DNA of 64,000 nucleotides from positions 21,607,410 through 21,671,409 of the forward strand of contig OZ017802.1 in assembly GCA_963969395.1 (NCBI GenBank), written 5' to 3'. This document shows positions 62,201-64,000 of the stretch, one piece after another. The first letter of the stretch is position 1. Each line of letters opens with the position of its first letter. The DNA is from Pseudoscleropodium purum. Its lineage: Eukaryota; Streptophyta; Bryopsida; Hypnales; Brachytheciaceae. The translations under genes were made by a program, and so were the position numbers. The notes beneath the pieces were generated by a model. It searched no databases, had not been told where the DNA came from, and was given only the letters and a program-made list of their open reading frames with translations.

Positions 62201-64000
62201 AGTGATGTTTCTTTTTCTCTGCTCTTTCTTTTTGCATGCAATCCCCCAAATAGCAGCTACTCTGGCATGCCATGTGTGGCCAAAGAGCTCATTCCTCTAT
62301 TCTTCCCTTTTTATGATTCTGGCAGGACCATAACGGAGATGTCATCGTTGAATTCCCTGATTATAGTCCTGAACGACTTGTGTCTTACCCGCAAAAGCCA
62401 TTAGGAGAGAGGGGTAGTTTTGGCCAGTCTCATCTCTCACTAAGAGAGCAACTTCTTACGCATCCTCAACACATGTGGTACTCTCAACGAGATGTAGCTG
62501 TGGCTTTACAGTATCTTCTTGCCTCAGCCGATGCATTGAGTCTTAGCAAGCCTTACAGGTTACCTGCCTATCCGAAGTCTTTCCGTTATTTGTGTTACCT
62601 GTGGTGAATATCGAAAAGATACTACTGTGTTAAAAGATCATACTTTATATGTTGTTTAATTCCTCACAAGTATTGTGTCTATCCTTTGGTGTATTTCCGG
62701 TCCCATAGAAAGGAATTCCTCTGTGTTAACATGACAATCAATCGGCAGGTATGACGTTGTGGATCTGACACGGCAAGTGCTATCGAAGCTGGCCAATCAA
62801 CTTCACTCCGAGGTTGTGGAAGACTATAAGCGTTCGAACGTCGACAAAGTGGAAAATACAAGTCGTCTGCTTTTGGAGCTTCTCTGTGATATGGATGAGT
62901 TACTAGGTGCCAGCGAGGAGTTTTTACTAGGACCCTGGCTAGAAAGTGCTAAGGCGCTTGGAACAACCGACGATGAAAAGAAACTCGTAAGTCTAGGAGG
63001 TCGTCCTTTCATCAACTCGTAGATCATAGCAAGGTATTGAATTTTTCAGTTTCACAAGACGAGAGATACTAATCAATTTCTCTGATGGTTTACATTTTTT
63101 CAGCTTTATGAGATGCGGAACCAATCAGCGTTGTCTTTCAGGATTCTCGTATTGAACGTGGATTTTGTTAAATTGTCTGATATGCAGCATTAATATCATT
63201 CAGTATGCTCTTATACAGCAAGAGCGCTACTTGGTTTATCCTATGACCCGACTATCAAATAACCAATTCTGCAAATTGTTTTAATCTAATACATATCCTT
63301 GGTGTGGCAGTATGAATGGAATGCAAGGACACAGGTCACAATGTGGTTTGACAATACCGCTGTCAAGCCAAGCCCACTTCATGATTACGGTAAGTACAAT
63401 TGCATCTGCTTGTTCAACCCACCTGGCGGCGATGCTGCTGTAGAAAAGCTAATTGATTGCCACTAAGTGCCCAATCCAATATTAGAAAGTCCACTTTGGG
63501 AGCTAATAGTCGATTATTTTATCTTCTAATACAGATTTCTATCACTCAAAAATGGAGCGTATAATTTCCTCTTTCTATTCCTCCACTTTTTATCTTCCTT
63601 GAAGCTTCCTAAATGACTTCCATATCAATGGGAGTTGAAATAAGTCATTTAGGATACTTAGAGCTTAATTGCATGATAGATGTGTGTAAGCTGCCTCAGG
63701 AACTAGATGTAGGCATCCTTAACAATTCTTGCAACCATAGAATGTATAGATAAATCTGCCACAGCCATGGGCTTCTCTAACATTAGGATATGTGTGCAGC
63801 AAACAAGATGTGGAGTGGTTTGACTCGTGACTACTACCTTCCCAGAGCTGCAATATATCTGAAATACTTGAAGCAGTCACTCCGTGACAACGCATCCTTT
63901 GCTTTTCAAGAATGGAGACGAGATTGGATTGCGTTAACGAACGATTGGCAAACGGCATCAAACGTGTATCCCACGGCAGCTACGGGTGATGCATTGGAAA
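56212..64000 (+). CDS. NAGLU: Alpha-N-acetylglucosaminidase (NAGLU, GH89), cut by the window end
   Basis: GH89 enzyme; hydrolyses terminal alpha-N-acetylglucosamine, acting in vacuole/lysosome-like compartments. Nineteen exons join in frame: 56212-56427, 56816-56895, 57355-57566, 57825-57946, 58251-58342, 58540-58634, 58834-58915, 59207-59313, 59546-59576, 59750-59867, 60232-60282, 60400-60509, 60767-60869, 61215-61313, 61999-62109, 62326-62558, 62749-62986, 63311-63389 and 63800-64000. That is 793 codons so far (Arabidopsis orthologue about 806), so only a short end is missing. An N-terminal hydrophobic signal peptide covers about residues 1-24. The two catalytic glutamates are seen: E351 in CDTFNEN and E481 in [14 protein letters not shown]. 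Their 130-residue spacing equals that of human E316 and E446. [17 protein letters not shown] and [20 protein letters not shown] are typical. Intron 10 uses a GC donor, and intron 13 contains a tRNA gene. Confidence 0.95.
58798..58824 (+). repeat. (TTTA)n microsatellite at the 3' end of NAGLU intron 6
   Basis: About six to seven TTTA units end 9 bp before the AG acceptor of exon 7 (58834). The repeat therefore serves as the pyrimidine-rich tract of this splice site. Confidence 0.9.
60966..61037 (+). tRNA. trnH-GTG: tRNA-His (anticodon GTG)
   Basis: A complete 72-nt cloverleaf. The acceptor stem is GTGGCTG (60966-60972) paired with CAGCCAC (61030-61036), with discriminator A at 61037. The anticodon stem is CCACG/CGTGG (60992-60996, 61004-61008) with loop TTGTGGC and anticodon GTG at 60999-61001. 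The T stem is CTGGG/CCCAG with loop CTCGAAT. The internal promoters are the A-box around TAGTTTAGTGG and the B-box GGCTCGAATCC. No intron and no encoded CCA, as expected for a nuclear gene. The first T4 run is at about 61088, roughly 50 nt downstream. The gene lies within NAGLU intron 13 on the sense strand. Confidence 0.95.

Noticed and set aside
1..64000. CRISPR arrays, prophage, operons or other prokaryotic systems
   Set aside because: All genes are intron-split plant nuclear genes; no regularly spaced repeats or bacterial gene organisation are present.

Overview
The window is nuclear DNA from a land plant. Evidence: short spliceosomal introns with GT-AG ends, very AT-rich intergenic DNA broken by GC-richer gene islands, a plastid-type IspE with a presequence, an acyl-CoA oxidase of the plant ACX3 type, telo-box (AAACCCTAA) promoters and a plant-type nuclear tRNA-His. 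Average spacing is about 10 kb per gene. The RPA1 and SmD1 proteins look generic for embryophytes; a bryophyte is possible, but I cannot prove that from the sequence alone.

Six protein genes could be rebuilt exon by exon, with frame and phase preserved throughout. They are SmD1 (minus, 6216-7650), ribosomal protein uL22/RPL17 (plus, 10657-12001), an RPA1/RPA70-like single-strand-binding subunit lacking the usual N-terminal domain (minus, 14513-17018), the U3 snoRNP WD40 protein RRP9/YAO (plus, 25145-28547), IspE/CMK (minus, 31072-34983), and acyl-CoA oxidase 3 (minus, 49493-54179). A seventh, alpha-N-acetylglucosaminidase/NAGLU (plus, 56212 to the window end), lacks only its last few codons. 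A tRNA-His(GTG) gene sits inside NAGLU intron 13. SmD1, RPL17, RRP9 and RPA1 are growth/proliferation genes. Telo-boxes lie upstream of or within the first introns of several genes, and E2F sites lie in front of RPA1.

The rest is intergenic DNA of about 30% GC, rich in decayed repeats. Four families stand out. (1) GC-rich hAT-like MITEs with CAGGGTTGAC ends and 8-bp target duplications: two single copies at 37.7 and 38.3 kb, and a three-level nested set at 42.4-43.3 kb. (2) An AT-rich ~940-bp element with 14-15 bp inverted ends (3.4 and 22.4 kb, plus fragments). (3) A ~2-kb gene-like repeat in two inverted copies (18.6-20.7 and 44.1-46.3 kb). (4) CACTA-ended palindromic MITEs (38.9, 43.8, 44.6 kb).

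The most unusual observations are the nested MITE set, with every target duplication readable, and a leader/intron sequence shared between SmD1 and the N-terminally shortened RPA1 gene 10 kb away.
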